A DNA stretch of 64,000 bases from Caballeronia mineralivorans PML1(12) (GTDB lineage Bacteria; Pseudomonadota; Gammaproteobacteria; Burkholderiales; Burkholderiaceae), in NCBI RefSeq assembly GCF_001028175.1, contig NZ_AEJF01000141.1:1-64000 (forward strand), in the 5' to 3' direction. Positions within the stretch are counted from its first letter, which is position 1. The number at the start of each line of letters is the position of its first letter. This document shows positions 45,419 through 53,752 of this stretch, in pieces. Position numbers and translations under genes: made by a program. The notes beneath the pieces were generated by a model. The model made no database searches and was not told the origin of the DNA. It saw nothing but the letters and a program-made list of their open reading frames with translations.

Positions 45419-47359
45419 ATGCGTCTTGGCGTCTGTTATTACCCCGAGCACTGGCCCGAATCGATGTGGAAAGACGATGCGGCGCGCATGAAAGCGCTTG
45501 GCATCGACCGCGTCCGGATCGCGGAATTTGCATGGAGCCGGATCGAACCCTCGCCGGGTGACTATCAGTGGGACTGGCTGGACCGGGCCATCGATGTGCT
45601 CGCCGATGCGGGTCTTAAGGTCGTCATGTGCACGCCGACCGCGACACCGCCGAAGTGGCTGATCGATCGTCATCCGGACATCCTGCCCATTGGTGCCGAT
45701 GGTCGTCCGCGTGCGTTCGGATCACGCCGGCATTACGATTTTTCGTCGCCTTCGTACTTCGAAGCGTCGCAGAAAATTTGCACGGCGGTAGCCGAGCGTT
45801 ATGGCAAGCATCCCGCGGTCGCATTCTGGCAAACAGACAACGAGTTCGGCTGCCACAACACCGTAGTCAGTTATTCGCCGGCCGCCTTGCAGCGCTTTCG
45901 AGCGTGGCTGAAGCAACGGTATGGCTCCATCGATGCGCTCAACACGGCGTGGGGCACGGTCTTCTGGAGCATGGAATTCCGCAGCTTCGACGAAATCGAT
46001 CTGCCCGTCGGCACGGTGACGGAAGCGCATCCGACACATCGGCTGGACTACCGGCGTTTCGCCTCGGACGAAGTCGTGCGCTTCAACCGTATGCAGGCCG
46101 AGATCATTCGCGCGCATTCGCCGCAGCGGCCGGTTGCGCACAACTTCATGCAGCTCTTCACCGAGTTTGATCACTACAAGGTGGCCGCGGATCTGGATAT
46201 CGCGACATGGGACAGCTACCCGCTCGGGGCGCTGGAAGAACAATGGTTCGATCCATCGATCAAGGCGAAGTGGTTGCGCACGGGTCATCCCGACTTCGCA
46301 TCGTTTAATCACGATGTGTATCGTGGCATGTCGAAGCTGCCGTTCTGGGTGATGGAGCAGCAGCCGGGGCCGGTGAACTGGGCACACTGGAATCCCGCGC
46401 CGCTGCCGGGCATGGTGCGCCTATGGAGCTGGGAAGCGTTCGCGCATGGGGCAGGATGTGTATCGTATTTTCGCTGGCGGCAGGCGCCGTTCGCGCAGGA
46501 ACAGATGCACGCGGGTCTGAACACACCAGATAACCGACTTGATATGGGCGGCGCGGAAGCGTCGGCGGTGGCGAAGGAGATTGAACAGGTCTTGAAAGCG
46601 GACGGTGATTCGCCGGTCTCCACCAAAGTAGCACTTGTTTGGGATTACGAAGCAAAATGGTTGTTCGAGATTCATCCGCAAGGCGCCGATTTTCACTATC
46701 CACGCTTTGCGTTCGAGTACTACAGCGCGTTGCGTAGCCTCGGGCTGGATGTCGATGTGATTCCGGTGGATGCGCCGCTGGATGGCTACAAGATGATCGT
46801 GGTGCCGCCGCTGCCGGTGGTGCCCGCTGAGTTTGCCGACAGGCTCGCGGCGAGCGGCGCGCAAGTGGTCCTCGGGCCGCGTACGGGATCGAAGACGGTC
46901 AATCTGACGATTCCTGCCGCGCTGCCGCCGGGCGAAAGCATCGCCAAACTGATCCCCATTCGCGTGTGGCGCGTCGAATCAATGCGGCCGAACGTGACCG
47001 AGAAAGTGGATCAGCGCGGTGAGGCGCATCACTGGCGCGACTTCATCGAAACGAGCGATGGTGTGCAGATTGAAGCGAATTTCGCCGATGGTCATCCTGC
47101 TATCGTGCGTCGCGGGTCGGTGCTTTATCTCGCGAGTCTCTTCGACGAAACCCTCACGCAGGATATCTTTCTCAGCGTGGCGAAGGCAGCCGGTCTCGAT
47201 GCCGGGCCGCTGCCAGAAGGTATCCGGATCAGCCGGCGCGGTGCGTTGACCTATGTCTTCAACTACAACGCGACGCCGCACAGGATTTTGAAAGCAGGCC
47301 ATTTCGTAGTCGGGCAGGAGGAAGTAGAACCGCAGGGCGTCGCGATTTATAAAGCATAG
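45419..47359 (+). CDS. Family 42 beta-galactosidase
   Basis: Intracellular GH42 beta-galactosidase of 646 residues with no signal peptide. The N-terminal barrel begins MRLGVCYYPEHWPES. The acid/base Glu is about residue 142 in WQTDNEFGCHN, and the nucleophile Glu about 313 in WVMEQQPGPVNW. A trimerisation domain (VALVWDYEAKWLFEIHPQG) and a small C-terminal beta domain ending in EVEPQGVAIYKA follow. The start at 45419 has GTAGGAG 8 bases upstream; a longer frame from 45344 overlaps the ATPase. Its place between ATPase and binding-protein genes means the importer brings in short galacto-oligosaccharides that are split inside the cell. Confidence 0.9.
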   Translation: MRLGVCYYPEHWPESMWKDDAARMKALGIDRVRIAEFAWSRIEPSPGDYQWDWLDRAIDVLADAGLKVVMCTPTATPPKWLIDRHPDILPIGADGRPRAFGSRRHYDFSSPSYFEASQKICTAVAERYGKHPAVAFWQTDNEFGCHNTVVSYSPAALQRFRAWLKQRYGSIDALNTAWGTVFWSMEFRSFDEIDLPVGTVTEAHPTHRLDYRRFASDEVVRFNRMQAEIIRAHSPQRPVAHNFMQLFTEFDHYKVAADLDIATWDSYPLGALEEQWFDPSIKAKWLRTGHPDFASFNHDVYRGMSKLPFWVMEQQPGPVNWAHWNPAPLPGMVRLWSWEAFAHGAGCVSYFRWRQAPFAQEQMHAGLNTPDNRLDMGGAEASAVAKEIEQVLKADGDSPVSTKVALVWDYEAKWLFEIHPQGADFHYPRFAFEYYSALRSLGLDVDVIPVDAPLDGYKMIVVPPLPVVPAEFADRLAASGAQVVLGPRTGSKTVNLTIPAALPPGESIAKLIPIRVWRVESMRPNVTEKVDQRGEAHHWRDFIETSDGVQIEANFADGHPAIVRRGSVLYLASLFDETLTQDIFLSVAKAAGLDAGPLPEGIRISRRGALTYVFNYNATPHRILKAGHFVVGQEEVEPQGVAIYKA

Positions 47360-47394
47360 GGAAGCACACAACACCCATCGATGAGGAGACACGC

Positions 47395-48639
47395 ATGAAA
47401 ACCTTGATTCGCCACGGACTGACCGGCGCTGCACTGGCGGTCGCGTTAGCTACGGCCAGCATTGCGCAGGCGGGCACCCTGACCGCGAACATCGCGTTCA
47501 AAGGTGCAAGCCAGCGCGCGGTCTGGCAGCAGACCTTCGACGCCTTCAAGAAGGCACATCCGGATATTGACGTGAAGGCTACTTTCGTCGATGAAGAAGC
47601 CTACAAGGTGCAACTGCCGGGTTGGCTCACGACTGTCGCGCCCGATATTGTCAACTGGCACAACGGTGAGCGCATGGCGTACTACGCGAAGCGTGGCCTG
47701 TTCGAAGACCTGACGCCCGACTGGAACAAGAACGGCTGGAACGCGATGTACGCGTCGACGAAAGAATCGTCCACGTACAACGGCAAGCAATATTCGGCGC
47801 CGACCGTCTATTACGCTTGGGGTATGTTCTACCGCAAGGACTTATTCCAGAAGGTCGGCATTACGGCCGAGCCGAAGACGTGGCCAGAATTCCTCGATGC
47901 CTGCAAGAAGCTGAAAGCCGTCGGCATTGCGCCGGTTGCAGTAGCAGGCCGGGATGCGTGGACACTGGCCGGCTGGTTCGACTACCTCGACCTGCGCATC
48001 AACGGCAACGCGTTCCATCAGAAGCTGATGGCAGGCGACGTGGCCTACACCGATCCGCGCGTGAAGAAGGTCTACACTGCGTGGAAGGGATTGATCGACG
48101 ACAAGGTGTTCATCGACAACTCGCTTTCCTATGACCTCGACGCTGTGCAGCCGTTCTTGTTCCAGGGTAAGGCAGCCATGATGCTGATGGGCACGTTCAT
48201 TACCGGCGGGTTCCCGGAGAACATCAAGCCGCAGATGGGCTTTTTCCAGTTCCCGATCATCGACAACAACGTGCCGACTGCTGAAGACGGCCCGGTGGAG
48301 TCGCTGCATATTCCGTCGAAGGCGAAGAACAAGGCGGATGCGCATACGTTCCTGGCATTCGTGGAAACGCCTGAGATCAGCGCGCTACTCGCGAAGGGCT
48401 TGGGCTCGTTGCCGGCCAATAGCAAGTCGCCGGAGCCGGACGAACCTGCTTCGAAGATCGGCTTCCAGATCCTCTCGCAGACGAAGGGTGGCATTGCCCA
48501 GTTCTACGACCGCGACATGACCAAGGAGATGGCTGACGAAGGCATGAAGGGCATGCAGCAGTTCGTGTCCGATCCGACCCAGCTGGACGCGATCCTGACG
48601 CAGCTCGAAGCCACGCGCAAGCGTATCTACAAGAAGTAG
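47395..48639 (+). CDS. Sugar ABC transporter substrate-binding protein
   Basis: Periplasmic binding protein of 414 residues, CUT1 type, with the Sec signal TGAALAVALATASIAQAG. Family marks include FDAFKKAHPDIDVKATFVDE, PDIVNWHNGERMAYYAKRGL, a TVYYAWGMFYRKDLF hinge segment and a GKAAMMLMGTF motif. It captures the sugar for the two permeases that follow. The linked GH42 enzyme suggests a beta-galactoside ligand. Confidence 0.9.
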   Translation: MKTLIRHGLTGAALAVALATASIAQAGTLTANIAFKGASQRAVWQQTFDAFKKAHPDIDVKATFVDEEAYKVQLPGWLTTVAPDIVNWHNGERMAYYAKRGLFEDLTPDWNKNGWNAMYASTKESSTYNGKQYSAPTVYYAWGMFYRKDLFQKVGITAEPKTWPEFLDACKKLKAVGIAPVAVAGRDAWTLAGWFDYLDLRINGNAFHQKLMAGDVAYTDPRVKKVYTAWKGLIDDKVFIDNSLSYDLDAVQPFLFQGKAAMMLMGTFITGGFPENIKPQMGFFQFPIIDNNVPTAEDGPVESLHIPSKAKNKADAHTFLAFVETPEISALLAKGLGSLPANSKSPEPDEPASKIGFQILSQTKGGIAQFYDRDMTKEMADEGMKGMQQFVSDPTQLDAILTQLEATRKRIYKK

Positions 48640-48696
48640 CGTGGGACGGCGGCTCGCGATGACCGCGAGCCGCCTCGGCGATCAGGAGAGCACGGC

Positions 48697-49605
48697 ATGT
48701 CCGAAACCCTCAGCGTTCCGGCGATGAAAACGAAGCGCCGCAGAAAAATGTCGGCCACTGCGCGGCAGCAGCGGCTGGCCGCGTTCCTGTTCCTTGCGCC
48801 CGCTTGCATCATGGTGGCAATCTATGTGATCTGGCCGATCGTCTCCAGCCTCAGGCTGAGCTTTTACAACTGGGACGGGATGACAGAGAAAACCTTCGCC
48901 GGTTTCGACAACTACATAGAGCTGTTCCATGCACCCACGTTCTACACCGCGCTAAAGAATAACGTGCTGTGGTTGGTCCTGTTTCTGCTCGCACCGCCGA
49001 TGGGTCTTGCCGTCGCGTTGTACCTGAATCAGGCGGTGCGCGGTATCCGCATGGTGAAGTCGCTGTTCTTCGCGCCGTTCGTGTTGTCCGGCGTGGTGGT
49101 CGGTTTGATGTTCAGCTGGTTCTACGACCCGACCTTCGGTTTGCTGAAGCTGATCCTCGGACACGGGGTACCGGTGCTAGGGGACGCGCGTTACGTGACC
49201 TTCGGGATCATCTTCGCTGCGCTCTGGCCGCAGACCGCCTACTGCATGATCCTGTACCTGACCGGATTGACGTCGCTTAATTCCGAGCAGATAGAAGCGG
49301 CCCGGATGGAAGGCGCGAAGGGCTGGACCATGTTGTGGCACGTCGTCTTGCCGCAACTCCGGCCGACCACCTTCATGGCGATCGTGGTCACTATCATCGG
49401 AGCATTGCGAAGCTTCGATCTGATTGCCGTGATGAGCGGCGGCGGCCCGTTCGAAAGCTCGACAGTGCTCGCTTATTACATGTACGACCAGGCGATCAAG
49501 TACTACCGCATCGGTTATTCAGCCGCAATTGCCGTGGTGCTGTTCGCGATCATGATGGTGTACATCGTTTATCACTTGCGCAGAATGTTGCGCACCGAGC
49601 AATAG
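48697..49605 (+). CDS. Sugar ABC transporter permease (MalF type)
   Basis: 302-residue inner-membrane permease with about six hydrophobic segments. The EAA loop that docks on the ATPase is QIEAARMEGAKGWTMLWH, followed by VLPQLRP. The basic N-terminus (KTKRRRKM) stays in the cytoplasm. It lies 57 bp after the binding protein and 13 bp before the second permease. Confidence 0.9.
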   Translation: MSETLSVPAMKTKRRRKMSATARQQRLAAFLFLAPACIMVAIYVIWPIVSSLRLSFYNWDGMTEKTFAGFDNYIELFHAPTFYTALKNNVLWLVLFLLAPPMGLAVALYLNQAVRGIRMVKSLFFAPFVLSGVVVGLMFSWFYDPTFGLLKLILGHGVPVLGDARYVTFGIIFAALWPQTAYCMILYLTGLTSLNSEQIEAARMEGAKGWTMLWHVVLPQLRPTTFMAIVVTIIGALRSFDLIAVMSGGGPFESSTVLAYYMYDQAIKYYRIGYSAAIAVVLFAIMMVYIVYHLRRMLRTEQ

Positions 49606-49618
49606 CCAGGAGCGCGCC

Positions 49619-50470
49619 ATGTTTCCAATGCCCGTCGCCAAGTGGAAGCCCGTCAACCGGGCGCTTTACAAGTTGTCGTTGCCGGTCGCGCTGGTGATCT
49701 GGTTGTTGCCGTTGATCGCGGTGATGGTCACGTCCATTCGTTCTTCCGATGAACTCGTCGAAGGCAATTACTGGGGTTGGCCACGGCACTTTTCGCTGAT
49801 CGCCAACTACAGTGATGCGCTCACGACTTCGCCGATGCTCCACTATTTGTGGAACAGCGTGCTCATTACCGTGCCGGCTGTGATCGGGTCGATCGTGCTG
49901 GCTTCAATGGCCGGTTTCGCCTTGGCGATCTATTCGTTTCGGGGTAACTCGGCGTTATTCGCGACGTTTGTCGCGGGGAATTTCGTGCCCATTCAGATCC
50001 TGATGATCCCGGTGCGGGACCTGTCCTTGCAGTTAGGCATCTTCAACACCATCGGCGCGCTCATCTTGTTTCATGTCTCGTTTCAGACCGGTTTCTGTGC
50101 GCTGTTCTTGCGCAATTTCATCAAGCAATTGCCGTTTGAACTCGTTGAAGCGGCGCGAATTGAAGGCGCGAACGAGTGGACGGTGTTCTTTCGAATCGTC
50201 TTGCCGTTGATCCGTCCGGCGTTGGCCGCGCTGGCGATTCTCGTATTTACGTTCGTCTGGAACGACTATTTTTGGGCGCTATGTCTCACGACAGGAGACG
50301 AGGCGGCGCCGATCACCGTGGGTGTCGCCGCGCTCAAGGGGCAGTGGGTAACGGCGTGGAACCTCGTCTCCGCAGGTTCGATACTCGCGGCGTTGCCGTC
50401 GGTGATGATGTTCTTCGCCATGCAGCGGCACTTCGTTGCCGGACTGACATTCGGGGCAACGAAGGGCTAG
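49619..50470 (+). CDS. Sugar ABC transporter permease (MalG type)
   Basis: 283-residue partner permease. The EAA loop is ELVEAARIEGANEWTVFFR followed by IVLPLIRPAL. The C-terminus is short (FVAGLTFGATKG), as usual for MalG-type subunits. It is the last gene of the galactoside operon, ending 9 bp before the convergent esterase gene. Confidence 0.9.
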   Translation: MFPMPVAKWKPVNRALYKLSLPVALVIWLLPLIAVMVTSIRSSDELVEGNYWGWPRHFSLIANYSDALTTSPMLHYLWNSVLITVPAVIGSIVLASMAGFALAIYSFRGNSALFATFVAGNFVPIQILMIPVRDLSLQLGIFNTIGALILFHVSFQTGFCALFLRNFIKQLPFELVEAARIEGANEWTVFFRIVLPLIRPALAALAILVFTFVWNDYFWALCLTTGDEAAPITVGVAALKGQWVTAWNLVSAGSILAALPSVMMFFAMQRHFVAGLTFGATKG

Positions 50471-50479
50471 GGCGATGAC

Positions 50480-51547
50480 CTAGTCGCGCAACCATTTGTC
50501 GATCTGGCCCACGACATAGTCTGCTATGAGTTTTTGCAGGTGAGTGGTCGGATGATAAGCGTCGGCGAACATGTAGATGCGCTCGGCATCCGGGGAGACG
50601 TAGGTCGAGCGCGAGCAGAACAGTGCGCTGGTGTCATCGGCCTGGAATGCCGCGGGCAGATTCGCCGGATTGCACGCTACGTTGGTGCCGCTGCTGCCGT
50701 CGAAGCGGAAACCAAGCTGACGATAATTCTCCGATGTTTCATCGATGAACGTGAACGCATCGACTCGCAGTACGGATGGCGAGGAAGGTAGCGCTTCATC
50801 CAGAGCGATGTTGAATACCTGCGCAAGACGCCGAAGCACTCTCGCGGAGCCAGGCAATTGCTGCTCGACAATGTTTGCGATCGGCGCCTTGCTGATGTTG
50901 GGTACGTTTTGTACGACGATATGCGTGGCACCATGTTGTTGCACGTTGTGCACCAGTCCCGCGAGTTGTTGCGCCGCTTGTCGCAGCGATGGCTCTACCG
51001 CCTGCAGGGAGGCGGCCGGATCGCCGCCGTTCGCAATCATTCCCGCCCACGCGCCATAGGCGTCCTGAACGTCGTTGGCCCCGCCTTGCATCAGCACGAG
51101 CTGCTGTGCGGTGAAGCGTGTGTGCGACTTGAGATAGGCGGCCACCTGCGAAGTCAGTGGGGTCTGCAGCTCGCCGGTGTCGCCGGTTGCGTCGCCAGGG
51201 TTTGGCGCGCCTGCCACTCGGGCGCCTCCCTGGGCGTAGCCGAATCCTTCCGGATGAACGACGCTAGCCTGCCCGAAGCCGCCGGTCAGCGCGGGCTTGA
51301 GGCGCAATCCATAGTGTTCCGCGATAACCTGTACAGAAATAGCGCCGGGATTAGTCGTGTACGTGCCACCGCCGAATTGCCGGGCATACGCATAGGTGCC
51401 TACATCCGAAAGACTGTCTCCGAACGACACGACCTGAGTGAAGCTGCGCCGCTGATCGGCGGAGTCCGCCGATGCATTCGATGCATGCGATAAGCCGATA
51501 ACACCACACGTCAACGCCAGGAACGCGAAACGACTGACTATTTGCAT
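50480..51547 (-). CDS. Exported SGNH/GDSL esterase or lipase
   Basis: 355-residue serine hydrolase with a Sec signal (FAFLALTCGVIGLSHASNAS). The GDSL block is VVSFGDSLSDVGTYAY with Ser45, block III is MQGGANDVQDAY, and the catalytic Asp and His are in FADAYHPTTHLQKLIADYV. It hydrolyses an ester outside the cytoplasm; the acyl substrate is unknown. There is no C-terminal autotransporter barrel. I chose the start at 51547 from the signal peptide and a GGAG upstream; the frame is open to 51868, but that part overlaps the divergent phosphatase gene. Confidence 0.85.
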   Translation of the reverse strand: MQIVSRFAFLALTCGVIGLSHASNASADSADQRRSFTQVVSFGDSLSDVGTYAYARQFGGGTYTTNPGAISVQVIAEHYGLRLKPALTGGFGQASVVHPEGFGYAQGGARVAGAPNPGDATGDTGELQTPLTSQVAAYLKSHTRFTAQQLVLMQGGANDVQDAYGAWAGMIANGGDPAASLQAVEPSLRQAAQQLAGLVHNVQQHGATHIVVQNVPNISKAPIANIVEQQLPGSARVLRRLAQVFNIALDEALPSSPSVLRVDAFTFIDETSENYRQLGFRFDGSSGTNVACNPANLPAAFQADDTSALFCSRSTYVSPDAERIYMFADAYHPTTHLQKLIADYVVGQIDKWLRD

Positions 51548-51819
51548 GAATGGGGACTCCAAAAGGGATCGATCGGGTTTATCGAAGAATAACCTCATTT
51601 GCATGGTGAGCACTACGACCGATGCCAAGAACAGACTGGTTCTGCCGCGCCTCACGTCGTGGATCACGGCCACGATGTCATAGCCCGGTAACACGCCTGG
51701 CAATAATGGAGTTCTTCGGGCCGGTCCGCTGCGCGGTCCGCCTTCATGCCAGTCTGCGCTCCCTGTCTTCGTGAGAGCCTTGCGCTGGCCTTTCCCCCCA
51801 AAGGACGAGAACACCAGAC

Positions 51820-53505
51820 ATGTCGAACAAGAACAATGACGATATTCCGCTTGCCGAGCAGGTTGCAACCGTTTCGCGGCGTGGTTTTCTTAAGCTGGCC
51901 GGCGCTTCCGGATTGGCCACGGCCGCAGGCAGTCTGGCTTCGGCGAGCAGGGCCGCTGCGGCAAGCCCGGACGGCACGCCTGAACAGATCCACTTGACCT
52001 GGGGCAACGAGCCGGCGACCGAGATCGTGATTTCCTGGGCCTCGCTTGCGGCGGCGGTCAACCCGCGAGTGCGCTTTGGTCGTGCCGGCGAGACCAAGGC
52101 GACGGTGCATGGTATACAGCGCACCTATACCGATGGACTCAACGGCGAGATTGTTTGCACCTATCACGCACGTCTGCGAGGCCTGAAACCCGGGACCCAC
52201 TACGAATACGAAGTCACCGCCGACAACGACAGCAACGCAGCCCATCCCTTCAGCGCAACTTTCCAGACCGCCCCGCGGGGCGACGCTCCGTTTCGCTGGA
52301 CCAGCTACGGCGACCTCGCCACGCCCAATACCGGCTGGGTGCTCTCGTCGCCTCAGAGCCGCTTCGCCGTGCAGGCAGTGGAGCGTTTCCAGCCGCTGTT
52401 TCACTTGCTGAACGGCGATCTCTGCTACGCCAACCTGAACCCGACGCATCAGCCCGAGGTATGGCGCGACTTTGGCAACAATGCCCAGACCTCGGCGGCC
52501 AATCGCCCCTGGATGCCTTGCCCGGGTAATCACGAGGTCGAATTCCACAACGGCGAGCAGGGCCTCGATTCTTACCTCGCGCGTTATACGCTGCCCGAGA
52601 ACGGCACCCGCTTTCCCGGTCGCTGGTACAGTTTTCGTGTGAGTTCGGTGCTGTTCATTTCGCTCGACGCCGACGATGTCGTCTACCAGGATGCGGCCGC
52701 CTTCGTCGCTGGCCCGAGCCCGCTGGTGCCGGCCGCGAGCACCGGCAATCCGCCGATCGCCCCGGGGACGTCGTTCTACATTCGCGGTTACAGTGGCGGC
52801 GAGCAGACCCGCTGGTTAAGCGAGACCTTGCGTAAGGCGGCGGAGGACGATGACATCGACTGGATCGTCGTCCAGATGCACCAGGACGCGCTGACTTCTT
52901 CGAAGACCGGCAACGGCTCCGACAAGGGCATCCGGGAGGCATGGCTGCCGCTTTTTGACCGCTATGGCGTCGACCTCGTGCTCTGCGGCCATGACCATGA
53001 CTACGAGCGCAGCTTTCCCGTGCGTGGGTGCAATCATCATGCAGGCACGGATGCCGCGACGGGCCAACCCGTGGATACCTTGCAACCGCGTCCGGTCGTC
53101 ACGTCGCATCCTGCCGATAGCGCCTTCGATACGAGCCACGGCACGATCCACCTGATCCTGGGCGGTGGCGGCACCAGTGCGCCCCTGGATGTCTATGGAC
53201 TCGATGTCGGAACCGGCAATCCGCAGGCAAAGGTGTTCACCAAGCCCAATCGTCCGATGGCCGGGACCACGGCGAACACGTTCGTGCGTCAGCCTGCCGA
53301 TGCCCTGGAAGACGCCATCTGGTCGGCCCAGCGCGATACCGGCACCGGCTATGGCATCGCCGTGTTCGATTTCGATCCGGGCATGCGGGGCGGCAAGACC
53401 ACCATTACGATGAACTACTACCACGCTCCTGGCGCCGACCAGACGCCGACTGCGAACTACGAGCTGTTCGAGACAATCACGCTCTCCAAGGAGCGTCGAA
53501 GCTGA
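51820..53505 (+). CDS. Tat-exported purple acid phosphatase-like metallophosphoesterase
   Basis: 561-residue phosphoesterase. The Tat signal is textbook: VSRRGFLKLAGASGLATAAG. A fibronectin-like N-terminal domain (IHLTWGNEPATEIVISW, HYEYEVTADND) precedes the metallophosphatase core. Metal ligands appear in SYGDLA, LLNGDLCYAN, PCPGNHEVEF, VQMHQDA and GHDHDYER, the purple acid phosphatase set. The folded Fe-containing enzyme would release phosphate from organic esters in the periplasm. It is divergent from the exported esterase with a 272-bp shared control region, so the pair may be regulated together. Confidence 0.85.
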   Translation: MSNKNNDDIPLAEQVATVSRRGFLKLAGASGLATAAGSLASASRAAAASPDGTPEQIHLTWGNEPATEIVISWASLAAAVNPRVRFGRAGETKATVHGIQRTYTDGLNGEIVCTYHARLRGLKPGTHYEYEVTADNDSNAAHPFSATFQTAPRGDAPFRWTSYGDLATPNTGWVLSSPQSRFAVQAVERFQPLFHLLNGDLCYANLNPTHQPEVWRDFGNNAQTSAANRPWMPCPGNHEVEFHNGEQGLDSYLARYTLPENGTRFPGRWYSFRVSSVLFISLDADDVVYQDAAAFVAGPSPLVPAASTGNPPIAPGTSFYIRGYSGGEQTRWLSETLRKAAEDDDIDWIVVQMHQDALTSSKTGNGSDKGIREAWLPLFDRYGVDLVLCGHDHDYERSFPVRGCNHHAGTDAATGQPVDTLQPRPVVTSHPADSAFDTSHGTIHLILGGGGTSAPLDVYGLDVGTGNPQAKVFTKPNRPMAGTTANTFVRQPADALEDAIWSAQRDTGTGYGIAVFDFDPGMRGGKTTITMNYYHAPGADQTPTANYELFETITLSKERRS

Positions 53506-53539
53506 TCCGCGGCGTCTCGCTAACTGGCGCATAAGCGAA

Positions 53540-53575
53540 CACCTTGCACGTCCCGGCAAGCGGAAGTGCAAGGTG
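53540..53575 (+). terminator. Perfect 10-bp hairpin after the phosphatase gene
   Basis: CACCTTGCAC (53540-53549) and GTGCAAGGTG (53566-53575) are exact complements around a 16-base loop, 35 bp past the stop codon. There is no U-run, so it is a possible terminator or mRNA-protecting stem. Confidence 0.4.
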
Positions 53576-53710
53576 GCAGCGTGGGGAAGGCCGAGGTCCG
53601 TCGATTCGGTAACCTAAGAAAAGGCCCATAACGACGCTAAAATCCCGCTAATTGGGCAGCTTTGATTTATTCACTGTAGAGCCCTCCAGTCTCGTCTCCC
53701 ACCCGCCGAT

Positions 53711-53730
53711 ATACCTTCGATACAAGGTAT
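53711..53730. promoter_or_regulatory. Inverted repeat upstream of the chemoreceptor gene
   Basis: ATACCTT (53711-53717) and AAGGTAT (53724-53730) are exact inverted copies around CGATAC, 22 bp before the chemoreceptor ATG. The position suits an operator at the transcript start or a stem in the 5' leader. Confidence 0.5.
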
Positions 53731-53752
53731 TCGATTCACAGGAGACGACCCG

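Noticed and set aside
53686..53712. Sigma-28 flagellar promoter before the chemoreceptor (GCCGATAT at 53705)
   Set aside because: The -10-like half is good, but no TAAA-type -35 element is present at the right distance.
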